A stretch of DNA of 64,000 bases from Alkalihalobacterium chitinilyticum (GTDB lineage: Bacteria; Bacillota; Bacilli; Bacillales; Bacillaceae_F). Shown piece by piece: positions 1 to 9,230 of the stretch; position 1 is the first letter of the stretch; each line of letters opens with the position of its first letter. Location of the stretch: NCBI RefSeq assembly GCF_029028005.1, contig NZ_JAOTPO010000001.1, forward strand, positions 434,001 through 498,000. The letters run 5' to 3'. The notes beneath the pieces were generated by a model, which did not search any database, was not told the DNA's origin, and worked only from the letters and a program-made list of their open reading frames with translations. Made by a program: the position numbers and the translations under genes.

Positions 1-175
1 TTTCCTTTCCAGTTGCTACAGAATATACGTTTTGAATAACACCATCTTGAATATACGCAAGTTGATTATATTGTTTATTAACGATAAGGTAAGGATCACC
101 AATCAAAGGATTTTCACCAAGTGGCCAAATAGGAGAAGCGATTAACATCAGCGATAAGAAAAGTGTTTTCAGCAT
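1..175 (-). CDS. L,D-transpeptidase (YkuD family), C-terminally cut by window edge
   Basis: The first 58 residues of an exported protein can be read from an ATG at 175 preceded by a strong GGAGGCG ribosome site. The N-terminus (MLKTLFLSLMLIASP...) is a short signal peptide. It is followed by DPYLIVNKQYNQLAYI and YSVATGK, the opening beta strands typical of YkuD/ErfK L,D-transpeptidases, which make 3-3 cross-links or act on peptidoglycan outside the membrane. The catalytic His/Cys region lies beyond the window. Its position next to yqjA matches B. subtilis yqjB, also a YkuD-family protein, so a yqjB orthologue is likely but not proven from this fragment. Confidence 0.75.
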   Translation of the reverse strand, partial: MLKTLFLSLMLIASPIWPLGENPLIGDPYLIVNKQYNQLAYIQDGVIQNVYSVATGKE

Positions 176-239
176 ACGACCGCCTCCATATATTCTCTTT
201 TCCTTATCTTGACTAATCCTCCTGTTTTTATTCTTACTT

Positions 240-1199
240 CTACTTGTTTACTGGTTGTTTTCTCAATGATTCTTTAATCAATAAATATTTTTCTAGCTCA
301 TGCATGACATAATATAACGAGGAACGAATTTCAAATTCTTGACGTGTTTGCGGTAATTCCATCTGTTGAAACTCTTCACGCATTTTAGACAACTCGTCTA
401 AGAAATAACTAGCTGTATTTACTGGACCCACTGCTTGACTTAGCTCTTCTAAAAAACTCGATATTTTAATTCCTTGAACGACCGTATCATCTAAAGAAGA
501 AATAAACGGCATGATCCTCTCAATGATTTCAAATTGTTTTTCTCTCATTTTAAAGTAGTGATAATATTGATCTTCATACCGCAATAGGTGGTTCTCAATA
601 TTTCGTATAGCGATATCTTTAGCATCTTGAATGAGCTCGTAGGTTTCTGTCAACTCTTTTCCATCCCATAGATTACCACTATTACGTAAATAATTGGAGA
701 ACTCCTTTAAGATGAACTTAAAATTATCTTCAATCCTTTTTTGATACTTATGTAAATCTCGGTCTACACTCGGCATATATAAATTCATTAATAAAGCTAC
801 ACCTATACCAATAATGATAATATATAATTCGTTTAAAAAAATAGCGACAGAAACCGTACCTAAAGTATAAATATGTAAGATGATGACACAACTCGTTACA
901 ATACCCTCTTTTACTTTCAGTTTAACGGATAGAGGTATAAAGACTAATAATAAAATAATAAGAGAAATAGGATGGTATCCAACCCATTCAAACAGGATAA
1001 AAGCTAGAACTAACCCTAATAAGCATCCGACAAACCGTTGCCAGGATACTGATACCGAACTCCTTCGCGTAACGGAAATACATAAGATGGTTAGGATAGC
1101 TGCTGATGCATAAAAATCTAACGAAAGCCATTGGGCGATGGCAATGGCAATACCTGCCCCAACTGCGGTTTTTAATGTTCGATAGCCTATTTTAAACAT
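240..1199 (-). CDS. yqjA: YqjA-like aromatic acid exporter family membrane protein
   Basis: A 319-residue protein with several hydrophobic segments in residues 1-140 and a long, charged helical C-terminal half. This is the layout of the ArAE_1/DUF939 family (N-terminal FUSC-like membrane domain, cytoplasmic ArAE_1_C domain). Members are predicted exporters of aromatic or related organic acids, but the substrate of the Bacillus protein is unknown. It lies downstream of the artPQM genes and is separated from artM by a terminator at 1225-1253, so it is probably transcribed on its own. Gene order artP-artQ-artM-yqjA-yqjB is as in B. subtilis. Confidence 0.8.
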   Translation of the reverse strand: MFKIGYRTLKTAVGAGIAIAIAQWLSLDFYASAAILTILCISVTRRSSVSVSWQRFVGCLLGLVLAFILFEWVGYHPISLIILLLVFIPLSVKLKVKEGIVTSCVIILHIYTLGTVSVAIFLNELYIIIIGIGVALLMNLYMPSVDRDLHKYQKRIEDNFKFILKEFSNYLRNSGNLWDGKELTETYELIQDAKDIAIRNIENHLLRYEDQYYHYFKMREKQFEIIERIMPFISSLDDTVVQGIKISSFLEELSQAVGPVNTASYFLDELSKMREEFQQMELPQTRQEFEIRSSLYYVMHELEKYLLIKESLRKQPVNK

Positions 1200-1224
1200 A
1201 TAGTTCTCCTATCAAATAAAATAG

Positions 1225-1253
1225 AAAAAAGATGGCATAAAGACCATCTTTTA
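1225..1253 (-). terminator. Terminator after artM
   Basis: The hairpin AAAAGATGG / CCATCTTTT is flanked by A/T runs and can work in both directions. It ends the artPQM transcript. Confidence 0.75.
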
Positions 1254-1304
1254 TTATACGGCAATTCATTTATTTTATCAGTTTGTTGAAAAGTCAAACT
1301 TTTT

Positions 1305-2027
1305 CTATAGCACCTTTTGCAGAAAATCACGTGCACGCTCTGTTTTTGGTTGACTGAAAAATTCACTTGGCGGAGCATCTTCTAACAACTGTCCATGATC
1401 TAAGAAAATTACTCGATCAGCCACTTCTCTAGCGAAGCCCATTTCGTGTGTAACAATCGCCATTGTCATACCCGTTTTTGTTAATGATTTCATGACTTCT
1501 AATACTTCTTTTACCATTTCGGGGTCAAGCGCAGAAGTCGGTTCATCAAATAACATCACTTCAGGATCCATTGCTAATGCACGAGCAATTGCAACACGCT
1601 GCTTTTGCCCGCCGGAAAGGCGACTAGGATATTCATTTTTCTTTTCATATAAACCGACTTTTTTTAGAAGTCCTTCTGCCTTAGCGACAGCTTCAGATTT
1701 CTCCAATTTTTTAACCGACATCGGTGCGTAAGTTAAGTTTTCCAACACCGTCATATGCGGGAATAAATGGAAGTGTTGAAATACCATACCGATTTGCTGC
1801 CTAACTTTTAAAATATCAACTTTAGGGTTCGTTAATTCCGTATCGTTAAACCAAACCTCGCCGGAAGTCGGTTGTTCTAGCATGTTTAAGCATCTTAGAA
1901 ACGTTGACTTACCCGACCCAGAAGGTCCGATAATTGCAACGACTTCCCCTTTATTTATTGAAGTGGAAATATTTTTTAATACTTCAAGCTTTCCAAATGA
2001 TTTGGATAAATTTTTTACATTAATCAC
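1305..2027 (-). CDS. artM: Arginine ABC transporter, ATP-binding protein
   Basis: A 240-residue ABC ATPase of the polar amino acid uptake group. Walker A is GPSGSGKST (residues 34-42), the signature is LSGGQ (137-141), and Walker B plus D-loop is [12 protein letters not shown] (about 159-170). It energises import through ArtQ on the cytoplasmic face. The start overlaps the end of artQ by 8 nt, so the two are translationally coupled. B. subtilis ArtPQM (YqiXYZ) is a high-affinity arginine system; assignment to arginine rests on synteny with yqjA and brxB as well as family membership. Histidine, lysine or cystine transport cannot be excluded from sequence alone. Confidence 0.88.
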   Translation of the reverse strand: MINVKNLSKSFGKLEVLKNISTSINKGEVVAIIGPSGSGKSTFLRCLNMLEQPTSGEVWFNDTELTNPKVDILKVRQQIGMVFQHFHLFPHMTVLENLTYAPMSVKKLEKSEAVAKAEGLLKKVGLYEKKNEYPSRLSGGQKQRVAIARALAMDPEVMLFDEPTSALDPEMVKEVLEVMKSLTKTGMTMAIVTHEMGFAREVADRVIFLDHGQLLEDAPPSEFFSQPKTERARDFLQKVL

Positions 2028-2679
2028 TGCGCTTCAATCTCCTCTCCAGCAACTTACCAAGAAGAGTTAATGCCATTACTAATACATAATAGATAACTCC
2101 GGCAATCAATAGCGGTTCAAAGTAAGCGAACGTATTCGAGGCTACAACTTGTGACCTTCTTAGAATGTCCATGACACCAATAACCGATACGATTGCAGAT
2201 TCTTTTGTTAGCGTTATAAATTCGTTAAAAAGCGCTGGTAAAATATTTCTAAACGCTTGAGGTAAAATTATTTTCAGCATCATTTGATTGTAAGGGATAC
2301 CTAATGCTTCTGCAGCTTCCTTTTGCCCCTTATCAACCGCTTGAATACCAGCACGAATGATTTCTGATATGTAGGCAGCTGAGTTTAAACCAAATGTTAA
2401 AACACCTGCTTCATAGGCAGAAATATTATAATCAATTAATTGCGGTGTCGCAAAGTAGATAATAGATAATTGCAAAATAAGCGGTGTACCACGAAAAATT
2501 GATGTATAAATATCAGATAAAATGACTAATACCTTAACTTTTCCAATCTTAAGTATCGCAAGAAATGTCCCTAATATTAAACCAATAATTAAAGACACAC
2601 TTACAAACTTTAACGTGACCCATATCCCTCCCATAATAAAAGGGATAGAGGGCACGATTTGGTTAAAATCCAAATTCAT
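2020..2679 (-). CDS. artQ: Arginine ABC transporter, permease
   Basis: A 219-residue His/Glu/Gln/Arg-type membrane permease. It has about five transmembrane segments and the EAA loop ([19 protein letters not shown], near residues 118-136) that docks on the ATPase. The single permease gene suggests a homodimeric channel. It follows artP by 47 nt and overlaps artM by 8 nt. Family and synteny point to arginine uptake. Confidence 0.87.
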   Translation of the reverse strand: MNLDFNQIVPSIPFIMGGIWVTLKFVSVSLIIGLILGTFLAILKIGKVKVLVILSDIYTSIFRGTPLILQLSIIYFATPQLIDYNISAYEAGVLTFGLNSAAYISEIIRAGIQAVDKGQKEAAEALGIPYNQMMLKIILPQAFRNILPALFNEFITLTKESAIVSVIGVMDILRRSQVVASNTFAYFEPLLIAGVIYYVLVMALTLLGKLLERRLKRSD

Positions 2680-2726
2680 GCCCGTATCTCATTCCTCTCT
2701 CGTATATATTTCTATGTTATATTTGT

Positions 2727-3482
2727 TTATTCGTCAAACCATTTTAAAATTAGTTCTTCTAACTTACCATTCTCTTTCATTTCGTTAAGTACTTCATTAA
2801 ATGGTTCTAGCAGTTCACTGCCTTTAGGGAAGGCAATCGCTGAACCTGCCTCTTCAGTATGTGGTAACAGGAATGAACTTAGTTCTTCATATCTTTCTAA
2901 GTATCCTTTAGCTACTGTGTCTTCAATAATAGCCGCATCAATACGCCCTGCTATAATTTCTTGAATCAGTTCTGGAATACGATTACGCTTTTCGATTTGT
3001 AAGCCATCTACCTCAGGAGCTACTACACCTTCAGCCTCTTCTTCTTGAATAGAGCCAAGTTGAACACCAATAGCCTTACCAGCTAAATCTTCTACAGTTT
3101 CAATTCCACTATCAGCCTTTGAAACAATTAAATTATTCGCTTCGTGATAGATATCAGAGAAATCCGCACGCTCTAAACGATCCGGTCTAGGCGTCATACC
3201 AGCTAAAACAAAATCAACTCGACCGCCTTCTAAAGCAGGAATAAGACCATTGAAATCCATATCCCTAACTTCAAACTCATACCCTAGTTCTTCCGTAATA
3301 TAACGCGCTAAATCTACATCAAATCCAACAATTTCACCTGTAGCTTCATCAATTGATTCGAATGGAGGGTAGTCTGCTGAAGTACCCATAACAAGTACTT
3401 GTTTGTCATCTGACCCACACCCTGCAAGTAACCCTAATGATAGCAATGCTGTTACACCTAATTTAAAAAACTTTTTCATCAT
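2727..3482 (-). CDS. artP: Arginine ABC transporter, substrate-binding lipoprotein
   Basis: A 251-residue extracellular solute-binding protein of family 3. The lipobox LLAGC (Cys22) predicts lipid anchoring to the outer face of the membrane. The mature part has the family-3 start (VMGTSADYPPFESID, followed by VGFDVDLARYI). ATG codons at 3482 and 3479 are both in frame after a GGGGG ribosome site, and the second has the better spacing. First gene of artPQM. The upstream sequence holds an inverted repeat and a weak ARG-box-like stretch, so ArgR control is possible. Confidence 0.88.
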   Translation of the reverse strand: MMKKFFKLGVTALLSLGLLAGCGSDDKQVLVMGTSADYPPFESIDEATGEIVGFDVDLARYITEELGYEFEVRDMDFNGLIPALEGGRVDFVLAGMTPRPDRLERADFSDIYHEANNLIVSKADSGIETVEDLAGKAIGVQLGSIQEEEAEGVVAPEVDGLQIEKRNRIPELIQEIIAGRIDAAIIEDTVAKGYLERYEELSSFLLPHTEEAGSAIAFPKGSELLEPFNEVLNEMKENGKLEELILKWFDE

Positions 3483-3810
3483 AATCCCCCGGTTTCTTCA
3501 TTAAAATAAATTTATTTTTTTGTATAATAACTAATAAATATTCATCTTGGTGTATCTTAACACACACCAAAAAATTTGAAAAGGTTTTTTATAAATAATA
3601 TTGCACATTTATAAATGTTTGAAAGTTCAATAGATTGACAATTTTTAATATAATACTAGTATGAATTAGCTTTTTTACAATACTATTTTTATTAAATAAT
3701 TAAAAATTTTTTTATTCATTCGGATAACATATATCGCTATTAAAATTCGGGTGATTTTATTTTTTACTTTTAATTATATGTACTTAAAACAGTAGAATAA
3801 ACCACAAATA
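3483..3810. promoter_or_regulatory. artP upstream region with inverted repeat and weak ARG-like box
   Basis: A very AT-rich 328-bp gap between artP and the DASS terminator with no convincing ORF. TTGGTGT (3547-3553) and ACACCAA (3564-3570) form a perfect 7-bp inverted repeat with a 10-nt gap. On the minus strand just downstream is ATGAATATTTATTAG, which resembles one half of an ARG box. No clear -35/-10 pair was identified. Operator function is inferred only. Confidence 0.35.
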
Positions 3811-3856
3811 AAAAAAGGATAACAGTGAAGGGGCACGCACCTCCATGTTATCCTTT
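3811..3856 (-). terminator. Terminator after DASS transporter gene
   Basis: The stem GGATAACA / TGTTATCC is followed on the minus strand by a T-rich run (CCTTTTTTTATTT). Confidence 0.8.
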
Positions 3857-3865
3857 CGATCTTAT

Positions 3866-5512
3866 TTACCCTTTAAACATTTCAGGGATCATTTGTAGAT
3901 CCATACTCCAAACGATTGGTAGATAGAAATAGATGGCGATTACTATAACAACAATAGAAATCAGATTAATCCACAATCCGGCCCTAGCCATATCTAACAT
4001 TTTTAAGTGTCCTGATGCGAAAACCACTGCATTCGGTGGTGTCGCTACTGGTAACATAAATGCACAAGATGCCGCAATTGCTGCCGGGATCATGAGTGCA
4101 TAAGGGTGAACATCGATTGCAAACGCAAGTGAAGCCATAATTGGCAGTATCATCGTTGCAGATGCAGTATTTGATGTAATTTCAGTCAGGAACATAACAA
4201 GTGCTGTAACGATGGTAACCACTAATAAGAAGTGAACTCCTTCTACAACTGTTAATTGGTTTCCAATCCAAGTTGCAAGTCCTGACTCTCTAAATCCTGC
4301 AGCTATTGCAAGTCCACCTCCAAATAAAAGGAGAATTCCCCATGGAACCTTTTTCGCTGTTTCCCAATCTAACAGGAACTTACCTCGCTTACTTAAAGAA
4401 GGGATGATAAATAAAATAGCTGCTGCTGTAATAGCAATCATTGTATCATCGATTCCTGGAATAAGACCGTCTAGTAAAAACGAACGAGTAATCCACGCAA
4501 ATGCCGCTAATAAAAAGATCGTCAGTACAGCCTTCTCTTCAAAACTAGTTTTACCTAGCGATTTCTTTTGTTCACGTATTAACTCATCTCCGCCAGGCAA
4601 TGTTTTCATTTGAACCGGAAATGCAAATTTGATTAAGTAAACCCAAGCAAGACCAAGTAGAATAATAGATAGAGGTAATCCAAACATCATCCAATTGGCA
4701 AAAGAGATATCGATGCCGTATAACTCATTTACTACACCGGCTAATATCATGTTTGGTGGCGTACCTATCAATGTAGCTAAACCGCCAATTGAAGCCGCAT
4801 ATGCAATACCTAACATCATTGCTCGACCGAAATTTTTATCCTCATTGGCAATGCCTACATTTTTTTCTTTTAAACTACGAGAGACTTGATAAATAATAGC
4901 AGTCCCTATTGGAACCATCATCATTGCTGTAGCCGTATTTGAAATCCACATCGATAGAAAGCCTGTCGCGACCATAAACCCAAGTACGATCCTTTGTGTA
5001 CTTGTACCAATAATAGAAATGATCGTTAATGCAATTCTCTTGTGTAAGTCCCATCGCTCCATAGCAAGAGCAATTAAGAAGCCGCCTAAAAATAAGAAAA
5101 TGATACTATTACCATAAGAAGAAGTGACTGCGCCACTATCCATAGCCCCGGTGATTGGGAAAAGCACAATCGGCAACAACGAAGTCGCAGGGATCGGGAT
5201 CGCTTCTGTAATCCACCAAGTCGCAATCCAAACTGTACTAGCAAGAACGGCCCTTGCTTCTGGTGATAAACCTTCTGGTGAGAAAAACAACATGATAACA
5301 GCGAAAAGTGCCGGTCCCAACATCAAACCTATAAGCTGAGACTTTTTATACATTGGATTAGAATTATTATTTTTCTCTTTTTCTCTCGAATCAGTCTTTT
5401 CATTTGTATCTTGAGAAGTTTGAGTTGCAAATGAGAAGGTTACTATATTTTTTACTTTATTATGAGATTGCCAAAGATTATTCCATACATTAGAAATGAA
5501 TGTATTATTCAT
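3866..5512 (-). CDS. DASS-family Na+/di- or tricarboxylate symporter
   Basis: A 548-residue polytopic protein of the divalent anion:Na+ symporter family (SLC13/DASS). It contains both hallmark Ser-Asn-Thr motifs, SNTATAM (residues 191-197) and SNTASATM (447-454), which form the Na+ and carboxylate sites in characterised members such as VcINDY. About 50 hydrophilic N-terminal residues precede the first membrane segment, longer than usual. The ATG follows GGAGG with 6-nt spacing. It is monocistronic, with its own terminator. Its promoter has a cre site and GGTC-type repeats shared with the TAXI gene (see 5549-5615), so it is probably a target of the DctS-DctR system in this island. Succinate, malate and fumarate are plausible substrates; the exact one is not visible. 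Confidence 0.88.
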   Translation of the reverse strand: MNNTFISNVWNNLWQSHNKVKNIVTFSFATQTSQDTNEKTDSREKEKNNNSNPMYKKSQLIGLMLGPALFAVIMLFFSPEGLSPEARAVLASTVWIATWWITEAIPIPATSLLPIVLFPITGAMDSGAVTSSYGNSIIFLFLGGFLIALAMERWDLHKRIALTIISIIGTSTQRIVLGFMVATGFLSMWISNTATAMMMVPIGTAIIYQVSRSLKEKNVGIANEDKNFGRAMMLGIAYAASIGGLATLIGTPPNMILAGVVNELYGIDISFANWMMFGLPLSIILLGLAWVYLIKFAFPVQMKTLPGGDELIREQKKSLGKTSFEEKAVLTIFLLAAFAWITRSFLLDGLIPGIDDTMIAITAAAILFIIPSLSKRGKFLLDWETAKKVPWGILLLFGGGLAIAAGFRESGLATWIGNQLTVVEGVHFLLVVTIVTALVMFLTEITSNTASATMILPIMASLAFAIDVHPYALMIPAAIAASCAFMLPVATPPNAVVFASGHLKMLDMARAGLWINLISIVVIVIAIYFYLPIVWSMDLQMIPEMFKG

Positions 5513-5548
5513 AAATATCCTCCCCTTATAAATATTTCTACTATTCTA

Positions 5549-5615
5549 AGTATAAAACGCTTTCATTTTTAATTGTGGTTTTGTACATAAAGGTATATTT
5601 TTGTTCTTTTTGGTC
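5549..5615 (-). promoter_or_regulatory. DASS promoter: cre site, TATACT -10, GGTC-like repeats
   Basis: On the minus strand, TGAAAGCGTTTTAT (5552-5565) matches the CcpA cre consensus except near its end and overlaps a TATACT -10 (5549-5554). No good -35 exists 17 nt upstream, which suggests activator dependence. Further upstream, plus-strand GGTA (5592), GTTC (5603) and GGTC (5612) repeats lie at nearly the same distance from the -10 as the regular GGTC repeats before the TAXI gene. Binding by CcpA and DctR is inferred. Confidence 0.6.
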
Positions 5616-5674
5616 TTAGTTTTTGTTTGTAACCATTTAGGAAGAGTAATATTAAATTATGTTAGTGTAAAAAA

Positions 5675-5720
5675 CAAAAAAAAGACACGAGGAAGGGAAA
5701 TTACCCCTAACTTCGTGTCT
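5675..5720 (-). terminator. Terminator of the acyl-CoA/SSS operon
   Basis: AGACACGA pairs with TCGTGTCT, helped by GGG/CCC, and is followed on the minus strand by an 8-T run. Confidence 0.82.
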
Positions 5721-5728
5721 ATCATTGT

Positions 5729-7201
5729 TTATAAATTTACATGTGTTTCTTGATGATATGCGTCCATCTTCTTTACTACTTCTTGTGAAGGCTGCTTTCC
5801 TAAATAGGAAACGACAAACATCGTTACTAGAGACAACGGTAAAGCAATGAGTATTTCTGAATTGAACGGCATGCTAAACCCTAAGAAAAGAACCATGAAT
5901 GATACTCCCCCAACTAGTAATCCCCAAACGGCTCCTTGCTGGGTGGCTCGTTTCCACCAAATTCCAAGTACTAGCGGGCTAAATAAGGCTGAAACCATAA
6001 AGCCAACTGCAGCTGTGTAGAGAACAATTAAGAATGGCGGCGGATTTAATGTTAAAAGCATGACTGCAATACCGACAATCCAAGTAAAGATGACTGATGC
6101 CCGTAACACTTGTTTATGACTAGCATTCGGGGATAACACCCCTTTATAAAGGTCATATGCAAAAGCACTGCTTACTGCTAAAAGCAACGCATCTGTTGAG
6201 GACATAACAGCTGCCATAATTCCTGCCGTTATAATCCCCATGATAATCGGACCAAAGAACTCATTAGCAACTAAAAGTAGCCACATATCTGGCGCATTGT
6301 TTTGTAAAGCAGTTGCATCTAAAGTAGGTATATATGGGACGACTACCAGTGTTGCACCTAGCATCAAAATTCCAAAGATCAACATGCTTATATTTAAAGA
6401 TAACTTAGCTGAACGTACATTAGAAGCAGTAAATATCCGCATGACTAAATGTGGTGTCACACAAACGGCTGTAGCCCATGTAACAAACGCCCCTAAATAT
6501 GCAGCCACAGGGACAGTCGCTCCAACTACACCTAATGCCGGATTAGCTACAGTCGCCTCTATTAGAAAACTAGACCACCCGATTGGCAGGTGATAAATTC
6601 CAGCAATAACGATCGAGGAGATTAAAAATATCATCATAAACCCTTGGAGTATATTAGTCCACGTAACTGCTAACATACCACCTAATGATACATAAAAGAT
6701 AAACACAAGCGTAATGATGACTAATCCCCATTCATAGGAAAAACCGGTTACATATGAAGCAATTAGTCCTCCCGCTCTCATTTGCGACATTAAATACATG
6801 GCTGAACCGATAATGATAACTACTGGAATAGCAATCTTGAAAAATTGTCCGCCATAGCGATCGTTAATAAATTCAGATACAGTAAATTTTTGAGAGTTAC
6901 GCAGCGGTTTGGCAACGAGGACACTTGCAACAGAAAACCCAACAACCGACCCAACTGTCATCCATGCTAAAAAAGGAAACCCTAAATTCCAAATCGTTCC
7001 AGCACCGGCCATAAAGGAACCACCGCTCCCAAGGGCCGCAAGCATCGCTAAAGAATTGACACCCGTTCCAATTTTTCTTCCCGCAACGTAATATTCATCG
7101 ATGCTCGATGTCGATTTTGAAATTTTATATTGCGATATCAACCCTAGTACAACTAGAAATAATAAGTAGGCAATCATTATCGACAGTTCAACCGTTTTCA
7201 T
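5729..7201 (-). CDS. SSS-family sodium:solute symporter (pantothenate-symporter-like)
   Basis: A 490-residue protein with about 13 transmembrane segments. It has the sodium:solute symporter core, including the N-terminal SIDEYYVAGRKIGTGVNSLAMLA-type region and a later SSTDALLLAVSSAFAYDLYKG stretch, which is diagnostic of the family (residues about 335-355). It is preceded by a short two-helix membrane protein gene, a pairing also seen for PanF-like symporters. It is the last gene of an operon with a thioesterase, carboxyltransferase and acyl-CoA ligase. That suggests it imports the organic acid these enzymes activate. The substrate is not deducible from sequence; pantothenate is only the nearest-named homologue. 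Confidence 0.85.
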   Translation of the reverse strand: MKTVELSIMIAYLLFLVVLGLISQYKISKSTSSIDEYYVAGRKIGTGVNSLAMLAALGSGGSFMAGAGTIWNLGFPFLAWMTVGSVVGFSVASVLVAKPLRNSQKFTVSEFINDRYGGQFFKIAIPVVIIIGSAMYLMSQMRAGGLIASYVTGFSYEWGLVIITLVFIFYVSLGGMLAVTWTNILQGFMMIFLISSIVIAGIYHLPIGWSSFLIEATVANPALGVVGATVPVAAYLGAFVTWATAVCVTPHLVMRIFTASNVRSAKLSLNISMLIFGILMLGATLVVVPYIPTLDATALQNNAPDMWLLLVANEFFGPIIMGIITAGIMAAVMSSTDALLLAVSSAFAYDLYKGVLSPNASHKQVLRASVIFTWIVGIAVMLLTLNPPPFLIVLYTAAVGFMVSALFSPLVLGIWWKRATQQGAVWGLLVGGVSFMVLFLGFSMPFNSEILIALPLSLVTMFVVSYLGKQPSQEVVKKMDAYHQETHVNL

Positions 7202-7216
7202 TTCGTTTCCCTCCTT

Positions 7217-7456
7217 TTATAACTGTTGATCTTGCTTTTGATCTACACTTACATTTGCAGTTCGTTCCGATAAGATAAATAAAATCGCTGCTACAGGAGC
7301 GATCAGGTGCAACCCGTAAGCACCCCAAGCTAGTAATGTAACATTAAAGATCATTATGTTATAACTCCAAGGAAGAAAGAAAATGGCTGAGTAAACGATA
7401 AGCCCAATTAATAAAACAGCGTCACGTCGCGGCAGAGAGTACCATTGCTTATTCAA
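7217..7456 (-). CDS. Small two-helix membrane protein paired with SSS symporter
   Basis: About 79 residues with two hydrophobic helices (LLIGLIVYSAIFFLPW and MIFNVTLLAWGAYGLHLIAPVAAILFIL regions) and a polar tail. Similar short proteins of DUF997/DUF3311 type precede SSS symporter genes in many bacteria and may act as accessory subunits. I prefer a TTG start at 7456 because GGGGGA lies 6 nt before it; the upstream in-frame ATG at 7474 has no ribosome site. It ends 15 nt before the symporter. Confidence 0.65.
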   Translation of the reverse strand: MNKQWYSLPRRDAVLLIGLIVYSAIFFLPWSYNIMIFNVTLLAWGAYGLHLIAPVAAILFILSERTANVSVDQKQDQQL

Positions 7457-7532
7457 TTCGATTCCCCCTAGCATTTAATTTGGTAGTCTATTCCAAAAGG
7501 AAAGGTGGTTAACTTTTCATTTTTCTAGCGTT

Positions 7533-9212
7533 TTAAGCATGTTTGCTCTCTGTCGTTTTTTCTTCTTTCAATAGTCTTCTTAATACTTTACCTGCTCCTG
7601 TCGCAGGAAGACTGTCCCTAAATTCCACATAACGAGGATATTTATAGGCTGCCATGTGATTCTTTGCCCAGTTTACGACTTCCGCTTCGCTAATCGATCC
7701 AACAGCATCAGGTTTCAGGACAACAAAAGCTTTAACTGTTTCTCCTCTCGTTTCATCAGGAACTCCAATCACTGCTACTTGAGCTATGGAAGGGTGCTCC
7801 ATTAATAACGCTTCAACATCTTCTGGAAAGACACTATAACCGGAAGACTTGATCATCTCTTTCACTCTGCCCTTAAAATATAAATATCCTTCTTCACTAA
7901 TACATCCGATATCTCCAGTATGAACCCAGCCATCCTTTAAGGTCTCACTCGTTGCATCTGGGCGCTTCCAATATCCTTTGAATACCCCAGGATTTTTTAT
8001 TGTAATTTCTCCAGTTTCACCCGGTGGTAATTCTTCTTTTGTACTCAAGTCAAGTATGCGAATATCGGTTTCAAACGTCGGTATTCCACAACTGCCGAAT
8101 ACAACTTTATCTGCTGGCATGAATGTATCGCAAGTATGTGTCTCACTTAGACCATAAGCTGCCTCGAACATTAAACACCCATTTGTAAGCGCTTTCCATT
8201 TGTTCGATAGTTCTTCTGTTACAGGTATACCGAAGCTCGTTGCTAAATTAATTTTTAAAGACGATAGATCTCTTTCTTGTATTCCTGGATATGTCAGTAA
8301 TCCAGCATTTATTGGCGCTATACTATACCAAGTTGTCACTTTATACTTTTCAATGGCTTGTATCGTCGCTTCTGGTTCAAATCGGGTCAATAAGACACAT
8401 GGAGTGTTTGTGTAGACCGGAATGTTTACACCCATTACCATGCCGGCAATATGACATAACGGCATAACAGCTAACCACGTATCATTATCATCTACTATTT
8501 GTGCATGAACCGAAGCAGCTGTTTTAAATAATGCATTCTCATAAGTTAGCATCGCTCCCTTAGGACGGCCTGTTGTACCCGAAGTAAACACCATCAATCC
8601 AACATCGTCACTAACGTTCACTTGGTGATTTTTGTAATCCTTCAACTCCCTCGTAAACACTTTCGTTAAATCTAACGTTCCTTCTGGTGTAACCTTCGTT
8701 AACTTTAATTCATCCGGTATTGGTAAAGATGGTTGTGAAGGTAAAAAGTCAGCATAATTCGTCGTAAATATGAACTCTAATGTAGAAACTTTAGCACGGA
8801 TTTGCTCCAAGTTAGGATACAACTCTTGGGCAGAAATAACAGCTTTTGCTTCCATTTCATTTAGTAGATACTCAAGCTCAGAAGCTTTGTACATCGGGTT
8901 TAACGGACACACAATAGCACCAATTTTTTGAATGGCATAATGAGAAAAGATATACTGTGGACAATTTTGCATAAAGAGTCCAATTCGATCACCTTTTTTT
9001 ACACCTTTTTCTAGTAAATAATTAGCCAGTTTTTGAGAATTCTCTTCTACTTCTAAGCATGTTATTTGTCTCCCATAATAAATATAAGCGGTTCTATGCG
9101 GCGTATCTTTTGCATTTTGTTTTACATACTCATGTAACGGCTTTTTCCCAAGACGATATTGTAATGTTGTCGAAACACCCTCAGGCCAATTTTTTAACCA
9201 AATCTTTTCCAT
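7533..9212 (-). CDS. Acyl-CoA synthetase (AMP-forming, long-chain fatty acid ligase type)
   Basis: About 559 residues of the ANL superfamily. The phosphate-binding loop TSGTTGRPKG lies near residues 210-219. The adenine-binding YGLSET motif and the hinge/aspartate region GWVHTGDIG...FKGRVKEMIKSSGYSVFPEDVE follow. The C-terminal catalytic lysine region (GAGKVLRRLLK) is present. It converts a carboxylic acid, ATP and CoA to acyl-CoA. The ATG at 9212 has proper spacing to GGGAG, whereas the in-frame ATG at 9218 is too close. It lies 18 nt downstream of the carboxyltransferase gene and probably supplies its substrate. Chain-length specificity is unknown. Confidence 0.88.
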   Translation of the reverse strand: MEKIWLKNWPEGVSTTLQYRLGKKPLHEYVKQNAKDTPHRTAYIYYGRQITCLEVEENSQKLANYLLEKGVKKGDRIGLFMQNCPQYIFSHYAIQKIGAIVCPLNPMYKASELEYLLNEMEAKAVISAQELYPNLEQIRAKVSTLEFIFTTNYADFLPSQPSLPIPDELKLTKVTPEGTLDLTKVFTRELKDYKNHQVNVSDDVGLMVFTSGTTGRPKGAMLTYENALFKTAASVHAQIVDDNDTWLAVMPLCHIAGMVMGVNIPVYTNTPCVLLTRFEPEATIQAIEKYKVTTWYSIAPINAGLLTYPGIQERDLSSLKINLATSFGIPVTEELSNKWKALTNGCLMFEAAYGLSETHTCDTFMPADKVVFGSCGIPTFETDIRILDLSTKEELPPGETGEITIKNPGVFKGYWKRPDATSETLKDGWVHTGDIGCISEEGYLYFKGRVKEMIKSSGYSVFPEDVEALLMEHPSIAQVAVIGVPDETRGETVKAFVVLKPDAVGSISEAEVVNWAKNHMAAYKYPRYVEFRDSLPATGAGKVLRRLLKEEKTTESKHA

Positions 9213-9230
9213 AACCATATCTCCCTTCTA